Shown here piece by piece: positions 1-5,956 of a stretch of 5,956 nt of DNA. Source of the DNA: an uncultured Opitutia bacterium (GTDB lineage: Bacteria; Verrucomicrobiota; Verrucomicrobiia; Opitutales; Opitutaceae); assembly GCA_937952235.1 (NCBI GenBank), contig CALFZM010000108.1, forward strand, positions 1 through 5,956, given 5' to 3'. The stretch's first letter is position 1. Each line of letters opens with the position of its first letter. The notes beneath the pieces are model-generated. The model searched no databases. It was not told the origin of the DNA and saw only the letters and a list, made by a program, of their open reading frames with translations. The translations under genes and the position numbers were made by a program.

Positions 1-723
1 CTCAGCGCCACCTACCAGCAGTCGTCCCGCATCGACCCGGCCCTGCTCGAACGCGATCCCCGCAATCACCTGCTCGCCCGTGGCCCGCGGTTCCGGCTCG
101 AGGCGGAGGTCGTTCGCGATGCGGCGCTGGGCATCGCGGGACTGCTCAACCCGAAGGTCGGAGGTCCCAGCATCTTCCCTCCGGTGCCCCAGAGCGTGCT
201 CGACTACAATTACGTGAAGCCCGACTACTGGGAACCGGCCACCGGCCCGGAACGGTATCGACGGGCCTTGTACATGTTTCGCAAGCGATCGATGCCCGAC
301 CCGGTCATGAGCGTTTTTGATTCGCCGAACGGCGACACCGCGTGCGTCCGCCGCCCACGCTCCAACACGCCGCTCGCCGCCCTCACCAGCCTCAACGAGA
401 CGATCTTCGTGGAGGCCGCCCAGGGCCTGGCGCTGCGCGTGCTGCGGGAGGGCGGGCCGACCGACGCCGCGCGGGCCGATTACGCCTACCGTCTCTGCAC
501 GTCGCGTCCGATCTCCGCCGCGGAAGCGGCCGCCGTGGCCGGATTGCTGCGCGACTCGCGCCAGCGCTTGTCCGACGGCTGGCTGAATCCCTGGGAAATC
601 GCCACCGGCGACCCGGGCCGCCCGCCCGTGCTCCCCCAGGGCACCAGCCCGCAGGACGCCGCGGCGTGGACCATCGTCGCGCGCGTGTTGCTGAACCTCG
701 ACGAAACCCTCACCAAGAACTGA
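1..723 (+). CDS. DUF1553 (PSD1) domain protein, C-terminal fragment
   Basis: The frame is open from base 1 to the TGA at 721-723, giving 240 residues of the end of a larger protein whose start lies outside the window. The family signatures of the PSD1/DUF1553 domain are visible: a TYQQSS-x-D stretch near residues 4-12, DPRNHLLARGPRFRLEAE at 19-36 followed by VVRDAAL, an RRALYMFRKR segment around 87-96, and NTPLAALTSLNE at 122-133 followed by FVEAA. The tail ARVLLNLDETL is the usual end of these proteins. In the family this domain normally follows a haem-binding PSCyt1 domain and a PSCyt2/DUF1549 domain; none of that part is in the window. The biochemical role is not established, and export to the periplasm is usual. 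The following gene is its usual DUF1501 partner, 34 nt downstream, so co-transcription is likely. A GTG at 184 is in frame but lies inside the conserved domain and is not the start. Confidence 0.93.
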   Translation, partial: LSATYQQSSRIDPALLERDPRNHLLARGPRFRLEAEVVRDAALGIAGLLNPKVGGPSIFPPVPQSVLDYNYVKPDYWEPATGPERYRRALYMFRKRSMPDPVMSVFDSPNGDTACVRRPRSNTPLAALTSLNETIFVEAAQGLALRVLREGGPTDAARADYAYRLCTSRPISAAEAAAVAGLLRDSRQRLSDGWLNPWEIATGDPGRPPVLPQGTSPQDAAAWTIVARVLLNLDETLTKN

Positions 724-757
724 GCCGCCCGCCGGGCGACATCCGCCTCTCCCAACC

Positions 758-2191
758 ATGAGCTCCTCCGCTCCCGCACCCTCTCCCCGTCCGTCCGCGC
801 TTGATCTCACCCGCCGCTGGTTCCTCCGCGATTGCGGCGTGGGCCTCGCCAGCGCGGCGCTCGCGCAGCTTCTGGTCCGCGACGGCCATGCGGCGCCCGC
901 CGCCAACCCGCTTGCCGTGCGCCAGCCGCATTTTGCGCCCAAGGCGAAGCGCGTCATCTACCTCTTCCAGGCCGGGGCCCCCAGCCACCTCGAGCTTTTC
1001 GATCCCAAGCCCGAGCTTGCCCGGCGCGACGGCCAGCTTCCGCCGGCCAGCCTGCTGGAAGGCTACCGCGCCGCGTTCATCAAGCCGAACTCCGCGCTGC
1101 TTGGCCCGAAGTACAAGTTCCAGCGCTACGGCCAGGCGGGCATCGAACTCTCGGAACTCCTGCCCCACACGGGCAAGGTCGTGGACGAACTCTGCCTGAT
1201 CCGCTCGATGCAGACCGAGGCCGTGAACCACGCCCCGGGCCAGATCATGATGAGCACCGGCTCGCAGCAGTTCGGGCGGCCCAGCCTCGGCGCGTGGTCG
1301 CTGTACGGGCTCGGCAGCGAGAACGAAGACCTGCCCGGCTACGTCGTGCTGACGAGCGCGCGCGGCACCAGCGGCGGCGCGAGCAATTACGGCTGCGGCT
1401 TCCTGCCCACCGTTTACGGCGGCGTGCCGTTTCGCAGCGCCGGCGATCCGATCCTCTACCTGTCGAACCCGAAGGGATTCGATGCGCGGACGCAGCGGGC
1501 CTCGCTCGACACCCTGCGACAGTTGAACGAGCTCGCGCTCAACGACCAGCGCGACCCCGAGATCGCCTCCCGTATCGCCAGCTACGAGATGGCCTACCGC
1601 CTCCAGACGAGCGCACCGGAGCTGATGGACCTCGCGGCCGAGCCGGCGCACGTCCTCGAGCAATACGGCATCAAGGACCCGAAGGAGGCATCGTTCGCGC
1701 GCAATTGCCTGCTCGCGCGCCGGCTGGTGGAGCGGGGCGTGCGTTTCGTCCAGCTCTTCCACGAGGCCTGGGACCAGCACGGCAATCTCACCAAGGCGCT
1801 GAAGCAGAACTGCCAGGACACCGACCAGGGCAGCGCGGCCCTCGTCGCCGACCTCAAGCAGCGCGGGCTGCTCGACGACACGCTCGTCGTGTGGGGCGGC
1901 GAATTCGGCCGCACGCCGATGGTGCAGGGCGGCAACGACGGCCGCGACCACCACAACCGCTGCTTCACCCTGTGGCTTGCCGGCGGCGGCGTGAAACGAG
2001 GCCACGTTCACGGCGTGACGGACGACCTGGGCTTCAACGTCGCCAGCGACCCCGTGCACGTGCACGACCTGCACGCCACGATCCTGCACCTGCTTGGCTT
2101 CGACCACACCAAGCTGACGTACCGGTTCCAGGGCCGCGACTTCCGGCTGACCGATGTGCATGGCCATCTCGTCAAATCGATCCTCGCCTGA
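758..2191 (+). CDS. DUF1501 domain protein with Tat signal
   Basis: A complete 477-residue protein, the usual length for DUF1501. The N-terminus carries a twin-arginine motif, TRRWFLRD at residues 18-25 (Arg19-Arg20), followed by a hydrophobic Ala/Leu stretch to about residue 40 and RDGHAAPAA, so export as a folded protein by the Tat pathway is likely. DUF1501 belongs to the alkaline-phosphatase/sulfatase-like superfamily. Candidate metal- or substrate-binding positions are NHAPGQ (157-162), AWDQHGN (337-343), GGEFGRTP (380-387), GRDHHN (395-400) and the His-rich HVHDLHATILH (434-444). The reaction is unknown; a hydrolase role is only inferred from the fold. It sits 34 nt after the DUF1553 stop, the standard pairing in Planctomycetota and Verrucomicrobiota. 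The ATG at 758 is chosen because it precedes the Tat signal at normal spacing. No Shine-Dalgarno sequence precedes it; the leader is pyrimidine-rich. Confidence 0.95.
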   Translation: MSSSAPAPSPRPSALDLTRRWFLRDCGVGLASAALAQLLVRDGHAAPAANPLAVRQPHFAPKAKRVIYLFQAGAPSHLELFDPKPELARRDGQLPPASLLEGYRAAFIKPNSALLGPKYKFQRYGQAGIELSELLPHTGKVVDELCLIRSMQTEAVNHAPGQIMMSTGSQQFGRPSLGAWSLYGLGSENEDLPGYVVLTSARGTSGGASNYGCGFLPTVYGGVPFRSAGDPILYLSNPKGFDARTQRASLDTLRQLNELALNDQRDPEIASRIASYEMAYRLQTSAPELMDLAAEPAHVLEQYGIKDPKEASFARNCLLARRLVERGVRFVQLFHEAWDQHGNLTKALKQNCQDTDQGSAALVADLKQRGLLDDTLVVWGGEFGRTPMVQGGNDGRDHHNRCFTLWLAGGGVKRGHVHGVTDDLGFNVASDPVHVHDLHATILHLLGFDHTKLTYRFQGRDFRLTDVHGHLVKSILA

Positions 2192-2213
2192 GCGTCCCCA
2201 CCCCATCCCACCC

Positions 2214-3134
2214 GTGACCTCCCTCCGCCTCGCCGCCGTCCTGCTCACCCACCTGCTGGCCCTGTCGGCCGCCTCCGCCGCCGACCCGGCGCTGGTCCTC
2301 GACGTCTGGCCGGGCAAGCCGCCCGGCGAAACCCGCTCGTATCCACCCGAGGCGGACACCACCAAACCCGACGGCCCGCTCGTGGCCGGCCGGCGGGTGA
2401 TCCGTCTGGGCAATGTCTCCACGCCCCAGCTCGCCGTGTACCGGCCCGAGCCCGCACGCGACACCGGTGCGGCCGTCGTGGTCTGCCCCGGCGGCGGCTT
2501 CAACATCCTCGCCTACGACCTGGAGGGCACCGAGGTCGCCGCCTGGCTCAACTCCGTCGGCATCACCGCCATCGTGCTCAAGTACCGCGTCCCCGCGCGG
2601 GACCCGCAGCAGCGCTGGCTGGCGCCGGTGCAGGACGCGCAGCGTTCCGTCAGCCTCGTCCGCGCCCGCGCCGGGGAATGGGGGGTCGATCCCAAGCGCA
2701 TCGGCATCGCCGGCTTCAGCGCCGGCGGCGCGACCGCGGCCTTCACCGCGCTGTTTCGCGACCAGCGGCAATACCCCACGGGCGACGCCATCGACGCCGT
2801 GTCGTGCCGGCCGGACTTCGCGCTGCTCATCTACACCGCCTACTTTGTGGAGCGCGGCCAGAGCACGCTGAACCCGAAGCTGCCCGTGACGTTCACCGCC
2901 GATGCCCCGCCGATGTTCTTCGTGCATGCCTTCGACGATGGCATTCCGGTGCAGAACGCCCTCCTCGCCGCCGCTGAATTGAAGAAGGTCAACGTGCCCG
3001 TCGAGGTGCACGTCTACGACACGGGCGGCCACGGCTACGGCCTCCGCCCCGTGCCGACCCTCCCCGTCACCTCGTGGCCCCAGCGCGCCGAGGAGTGGAT
3101 GCAGCGCCGCGGTCTGCTCCGGCGCGGTTCCTGA
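2214..3134 (+). CDS. Secreted alpha/beta-hydrolase (esterase/lipase family)
   Basis: A 306-residue exported hydrolase of the Aes/BD-FAE-like (Abhydrolase_3) type, often annotated as an acetyl-xylan or carbohydrate esterase. The GTG at 2214 is preferred because it gives a clean Sec signal peptide (MTSLRLAAVLLTHLL, then ALSAASA, with cleavage near residues 22-23). An in-frame ATG at 2154 would overlap the DUF1501 gene by 38 nt and put a polar 20-residue extension before the signal. Visible motifs are the oxyanion-hole segment CPGGGF (91-96), LEGTEVAAWLNS (103-114), the nucleophile elbow GFSAGG with Ser169 (167-172), an acid candidate Asp241 in HAFDDGIP, and His273 in GGHGYG, so the catalytic triad appears intact. 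It begins 22 nt after the DUF1501 stop, probably in the same operon, with no Shine-Dalgarno sequence. An action on acetyl or feruloyl esters of plant polysaccharides is plausible, but the substrate cannot be read from sequence; a peptidase-like or lipase activity is the alternative. Confidence 0.9.
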   Translation: MTSLRLAAVLLTHLLALSAASAADPALVLDVWPGKPPGETRSYPPEADTTKPDGPLVAGRRVIRLGNVSTPQLAVYRPEPARDTGAAVVVCPGGGFNILAYDLEGTEVAAWLNSVGITAIVLKYRVPARDPQQRWLAPVQDAQRSVSLVRARAGEWGVDPKRIGIAGFSAGGATAAFTALFRDQRQYPTGDAIDAVSCRPDFALLIYTAYFVERGQSTLNPKLPVTFTADAPPMFFVHAFDDGIPVQNALLAAAELKKVNVPVEVHVYDTGGHGYGLRPVPTLPVTSWPQRAEEWMQRRGLLRRGS

Positions 3135-3154
3135 GCCCGGACTCATGCCGTTGA

Positions 3155-3230
3155 GGTGGAGCCGCCTGTCCCCAGACGGCTGACGTGCGACGGACCGGTC
3201 CTCAGCGGCTTGGGGACACCCCGCTCCACC
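3155..3230. repeat. REP-like inverted repeat pair between convergent genes
   Basis: Two roughly 29-nt arms (3155-3183 and 3202-3230) are imperfect inverted copies, about 23 of 29 positions matching, separated by an 18-nt spacer. The outer block GGTGGAGC (3155-3162) pairs exactly with GCTCCACC (3223-3230), and TGTCCCC (3167-3173) pairs exactly with GGGGACA (3212-3218). A weaker inner block of 10 nt matches at 7. Each arm can also fold alone: the left has GCCGCCTG/CAGACGGC (3161-3168 with 3173-3180, one mismatch, TCCC loop), and the right has GGGG-ACA-CCCC (3212-3222). The spacer contains the palindrome GACCGGTC (3193-3200). This layout resembles a REP doublet (REPIN) and sits in the classic place for one, between two gene ends. 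It could also serve as a bidirectional transcription stop, although no T-tract follows on either side. Copy number in the genome is unknown. Confidence 0.6.
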
Positions 3231-3284
3231 ATTCAGTGCGGCCTCTGGCAGCCGCGAGGTGAAGGCTCATCGTATTGCCCCGGC

Positions 3285-5252
3285 TCAGCCGCGACCGCGA
3301 AACCAGGGTTTCCTCGCCTTGGGCGCCGGCGCCCGCTCCGACTCCGCACCGGGCTTCTCGGCGTACATCTGGTTCTTCGCGCCGCCGCTAAGCAGTTTCT
3401 CGGCGGCGTCCGCCAGGCCGAGCCGCCGCATCGTCGCCCGCAGCGCGCCCCGCATCTCCGGCTTGTACCAGAAGAAGAAGCTGCGCTGCTCCTGCTTCTC
3501 CTCGGGCGTGCGCGCCACGGCGACGGGCTTCTGGTCGTAAGGGTGCACGCCGGTCGCGTAGATCTCGGTCGCCACGGTCATCGGCGTCGGCGTGAAATCC
3601 TGCACCTGCTCGAGCTTGAAGCCGAGTTGCTTGGTCTCGACGGCGAGGTTCGCCATGTCCTTTGCCTGCGAACCGGGATGCGAACTGATGAAATACGGAA
3701 TGATCTGCAGCTGCGGCCGGCCGATCCGCTGCTTCACCGCATCGAACTTCGCCTTGAACCGGTGAAAGTACTTGAACGACGGCTTGCGCATCACGCGCAG
3801 CACATCGTCCGAGGTGTGTTCCGGCGCGACCTTCAGGCGGCCCGAGACGTGGTGCTCGACGAGTTCGTCGACGTAACGCGCGTGGCTCGCCTTTTCCTCC
3901 GGCGTCTTCGCGTGCGGATGGAGGAAGAGGTCGTAGCGCAGGCCGCTGGTCACGAACGCGTGCTTCACGCCGTCCGTCTCGCGCACCGACTTGTAGATGT
4001 CGAGCAGCGCGGTGTGGTCGGTGTCCAGGTTCTTGCAGACGTCGGGCCAGATGCAGCTCGGCCGCACGCACTCGTCGCAGATCCACTGCTCGCGGCCCTT
4101 CATCTTGTACATGTTGCCCGACGGTCCGCCCAGGTCGGTGATGGTGCCGCGGAAGTCGGGCATCTGCTTGATCGACTCCACCTCGCGCAGGATGCTCGCC
4201 TTGCTCCGGCTCGCCACGAACTTCCCCTGGTGCGCCGAGATCGTGCAGAAGCTGCACCCGCCGAAGCACCCGCGGTGCATGTTGATCGAGTGCTTGATCA
4301 TCTCGTACGCGGGAATCGGACCCCGTTTCCGGTAGCGCGGATGCGGCAGCCGCGTGTACGGCAGGTCGAAGCTCGAATCGATCTGCGTTTCCGACATGGT
4401 CGGAAACGGCGGGTTGATCACGAGCAGCCGGTCGCCGTTGAGCTGCAGCAGCCGTCGCGCCTTCACGCGGTTCGACTCCACCTCGATCTGCTTGAAGTTG
4501 GTCGCGTACTGCGCGCGATCGGCCAGGCATTCGTCGTGCGAATGGAGGATGTGATCCTCCCAGTTCTGGTTCTTCGGCGGGGGCGCCCCGGGCGGCAGCA
4601 GCACCGCCGTCTGGGCCACGGTCTTCAGCGACGAGAACGGCACGCCGCGCTTGAGCAGCCGCAGGATCTCCAGCAACGGCAGCTCGCCCATGCCGTATAC
4701 CAGCATGTCCGCCCCGCTCTCCACCAGTATCCCGGGCTTCAGCGTGTCTGACCAGTAGTCGTAGTGGGTCACCCGGCGCAGGCTGGCCTCGATGCCGCCG
4801 AGCAACACCGGCACGTCGGGGTAAAGCTGCTTGAGGATGCGCGCGTAGACGGTCGCCGCGTAATCCGGCCGGAAGCCATGCTCGCCACCCGGCGTGTAGG
4901 CGTCCTCGCTGCGGAGCTTCTTCGCCGCCGTGTAGCGGTTCACCATCGAATCCATGCACCCCGCCGTCACGCCGAAGAAGAGCCGCGGCGCGCCCAGCTT
5001 CTTGAAGTCGCGCAGGTCGTCGCGCCAGTTGGGTTGCGGCACGATCGCGACCCGCAGCCCCTCGCGCTCGATCAGCCTCCCCACGACCGCCGTGCCGAAG
5101 GCCGGATGATCGACGTAGGCGTCGCCCGAAACGATGATCACGTCGACGTAGTCCCATCCCCGCGCCAGTAGTTCATCGCGCGTCGTGGGCAGCCACCGGC
5201 CCGGGTCCCAGGTCGGGTCCCGGCCGGATGCGGCAGGTGCGTCAGGCGTCAT
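3285..5252 (-). CDS. ygiQ: YgiQ family radical SAM protein (UPF0313)
   Basis: A 655-residue cytoplasmic radical SAM protein that matches YgiQ along its length. Its N-terminal part has VSGDAYVDHPAFG (42-53), GVTAGCMDSMVNRYT (94-108) and a Gly-rich LLGGIEASLRR (150-160), typical of the family's cobalamin-binding-like region. The radical SAM signature CFGGCSFC is at 329-336 (Cys329, Cys333, Cys336, the CxxxCxxC that ligates the [4Fe-4S] cluster), followed by LGGPSGNMY (374-382). A second Cys group (392, 395, 400, 406) follows, then the conserved LKVAPEHTSDDVL (473-485), IPYFISSHPG (518-527) and DFTPTPMTVATEIYATG (552-568). The C-terminus is short and ends in a basic Arg/Lys/Pro tail; E. coli YgiQ is about 740 residues. 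The reaction is not established for the family. ATG 5252 is preferred to an in-frame TTG at 5291, because the latter adds 13 residues without conservation. It has only a weak AGG five bases upstream. It lies 57 nt after a metalloprotease gene on the same strand. Confidence 0.95.
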   Translation of the reverse strand: MTPDAPAASGRDPTWDPGRWLPTTRDELLARGWDYVDVIIVSGDAYVDHPAFGTAVVGRLIEREGLRVAIVPQPNWRDDLRDFKKLGAPRLFFGVTAGCMDSMVNRYTAAKKLRSEDAYTPGGEHGFRPDYAATVYARILKQLYPDVPVLLGGIEASLRRVTHYDYWSDTLKPGILVESGADMLVYGMGELPLLEILRLLKRGVPFSSLKTVAQTAVLLPPGAPPPKNQNWEDHILHSHDECLADRAQYATNFKQIEVESNRVKARRLLQLNGDRLLVINPPFPTMSETQIDSSFDLPYTRLPHPRYRKRGPIPAYEMIKHSINMHRGCFGGCSFCTISAHQGKFVASRSKASILREVESIKQMPDFRGTITDLGGPSGNMYKMKGREQWICDECVRPSCIWPDVCKNLDTDHTALLDIYKSVRETDGVKHAFVTSGLRYDLFLHPHAKTPEEKASHARYVDELVEHHVSGRLKVAPEHTSDDVLRVMRKPSFKYFHRFKAKFDAVKQRIGRPQLQIIPYFISSHPGSQAKDMANLAVETKQLGFKLEQVQDFTPTPMTVATEIYATGVHPYDQKPVAVARTPEEKQEQRSFFFWYKPEMRGALRATMRRLGLADAAEKLLSGGAKNQMYAEKPGAESERAPAPKARKPWFRGRG

Positions 5253-5282
5253 GAAGGCCTGCAAGCTCAACGCACCCTTCCG

Positions 5283-5301
5283 CGGGCGCAAGCGCGACCC
5301 G
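5283..5301 (-). other. GC-rich hairpin after the metalloprotease stop
   Basis: Just downstream of the minus-strand stop at 5310-5312, bases 5283-5301 can form a 7-bp stem (CGGGCGC with GCG-A-CCCG, one bulged A) closing a 4-nt loop. No T-run follows in the direction of transcription, so a typical intrinsic terminator is not supported. It may only attenuate or stabilise the message before ygiQ. In DNA this GC-rich, such hairpins also occur by chance. Confidence 0.25.
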
Positions 5302-5309
5302 CCGACGCG

Positions 5310-5956
5310 TCACGAACGCTTCACCGCCGGATCCAGCGCCCGGTTGATGCGCCAGAGCAGGTGCCGACGGTGGTTCAACGTCGCCACCTCGACGTCCGGC
5401 TCGAGCCGCCAGGGCATCCCGCGAATGGTCTCGAGCTGCGCCCAGAGCGCCGCGGCGGCCAGCGGGTCCGGCCGGGACGCGCCCGTCGCGGGCTCCAGCC
5501 GCTCGATCAGTCTGCGGACGTACTCCGCCTGCAGGTTGCGTCGCACCGAGTCGACGCTTCCGCCGGCGTCCGCCGCGAAGATCGCCTTCGTCAGCGCGGC
5601 CAGCATCTCGTCGACGCCGTAGCCGGCGCCGTAGAGCCCGGTGTCCGCCAGGCGCGTCAGGGTGCGCGGATGCAGCAGGTGATCCAGCGCGCCGACCTGC
5701 ACCTGGAGCAGGTGTTCGTGCACCGCCAGGTCCTCGTTCTGCTGGGAGAACTCGAATCCGCGCCGCATCAGCCGGGCCTGCGTCAGCAGCTTCTCCGGCA
5801 CCGCGAGCGCGCCGGGCGCGAACACCTTTTCCGCGAGCATCGCCACCGCCCTCCGCTGCGTCGCGGCGGGCACCGGGGTGAGCGGCGCGGGCGCTCCCGG
5901 CTGGCCGGGCGCCGCGCGCTCCACATAGACCCCGCCCACATAGCGCGAAATCACGC
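5310..5956 (-). CDS. Zinc-dependent metalloprotease (DUF5117/DUF4953), C-terminal part
   Basis: The frame is open from the window's right edge to the TGA at 5310-5312 (minus strand), about 214 residues; the start lies beyond base 5956. It opens with ISRYVGGVYVER (residues 2-13), the segment that in these proteins comes after the catalytic domain. It continues with LTPVPAATQRRAVAMLAEKVFAP, LLTQARLMRRGFEF and a mostly helical stretch (ALDHLLHPRTLTRLADTGLYG about 89-109, then VDEMLAALTKAIF and SVDSVRRNLQAEYVRRLIE). This pattern matches the end of the large DUF5117/DUF4953 bacterial metalloproteases. The HExxH zinc site lies in the missing part, so activity cannot be judged here. The protein would be exported in the family, but no signal peptide is visible in this fragment. 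A GTG at 5954 is in frame but sits inside conserved sequence and is not the start. It precedes ygiQ by 57 nt on the same strand. Confidence 0.8.
   Translation of the reverse strand, partial: VISRYVGGVYVERAAPGQPGAPAPLTPVPAATQRRAVAMLAEKVFAPGALAVPEKLLTQARLMRRGFEFSQQNEDLAVHEHLLQVQVGALDHLLHPRTLTRLADTGLYGAGYGVDEMLAALTKAIFAADAGGSVDSVRRNLQAEYVRRLIERLEPATGASRPDPLAAAALWAQLETIRGMPWRLEPDVEVATLNHRRHLLWRINRALDPAVKRS

Noticed and set aside
832..2217. A 461-codon plus-strand open frame in another frame of DUF1501
   Set aside because: It consists of Arg/Pro/Ala-rich sequence typical of the wrong frame, while the DUF1501 frame carries all the family motifs.
710..2506. A 598-codon minus-strand open frame across the DUF1501 gene and into the esterase
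   Set aside because: It is antisense to two well-supported genes. Its translation is Arg/Ala/Val/His-rich and low in complexity, with no recognisable domain, as expected for shadow frames in high-GC DNA.
2172..3146. A 324-codon minus-strand open frame opposite the esterase
   Set aside because: Its translation is Gly/Ala/Asp/Val-biased with no motif, while the plus strand shows an intact esterase triad and signal peptide.
3232..3284. Possible extra terminator hairpin (GCGGC/GCCGC at 3238-3242 and 3251-3255) before the ygiQ stop
   Set aside because: The stem is only 5 bp with an 8-nt loop and no T-tract, which is expected by chance at this GC content.
3156..4751. A 531-codon plus-strand open frame opposite ygiQ
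   Set aside because: It is antisense to a clear YgiQ match, and its translation is a repetitive Arg/Leu/His/Val composition with no domain. It begins inside the inverted repeat.
1..5956. Search by eye for tRNA, rRNA, CRISPR arrays, insertion sequences, transposases and defence genes
   Set aside because: I found no direct repeat array, cloverleaf or transposase-like protein. Every large stretch is accounted for by the genes listed.

Overview
This is a high-GC (clearly above 60%) bacterial chromosomal fragment. The best guess for the source is a Verrucomicrobiota member of the Opitutaceae type, with Planctomycetota as the alternative. The guess rests on the DUF1553 (PSD1) plus DUF1501 gene pair, which is characteristic of those phyla, together with GC-rich coding, starts lacking a Shine-Dalgarno sequence, and a large DUF5117/DUF4953-type metalloprotease. 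No rRNA or other phylogenetic marker is present, so this is inference from gene content.

Layout. Bases 1-3134 hold three tightly spaced plus-strand genes that look like one operon. They are the C-terminal end of a DUF1553 protein (stop at 721-723), a complete DUF1501 protein with a Tat signal (758-2191), and a secreted alpha/beta-hydrolase esterase/lipase with a Sec signal peptide (best start GTG 2214, end 3134). The gaps are 34 and 22 nt. Bases 3135-3284 are the only sizeable intergenic region. It lies between convergent genes and carries an imperfect inverted repeat of two roughly 29-nt arms, resembling a REP doublet. Bases 3285-5956 hold two minus-strand genes: a complete YgiQ-family radical SAM protein (3285-5252) and, upstream of it, the C-terminal part of a zinc-dependent metalloprotease (5310 to the window edge).

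How the genes relate. The plus-strand cluster encodes exported proteins. DUF1553 and DUF1501 partners are almost always found together, and the esterase is probably co-transcribed with them, which would fit extracytoplasmic degradation of polymers or esters. The substrate cannot be read from the sequence. The minus-strand pair has no evident functional link beyond adjacency.

I see no defence system, mobile element, CRISPR array, tRNA/rRNA or convincing new system. The most interesting non-coding signal is the inverted repeat at 3155-3230. The rest is fairly ordinary accessory and housekeeping content for such a genome.
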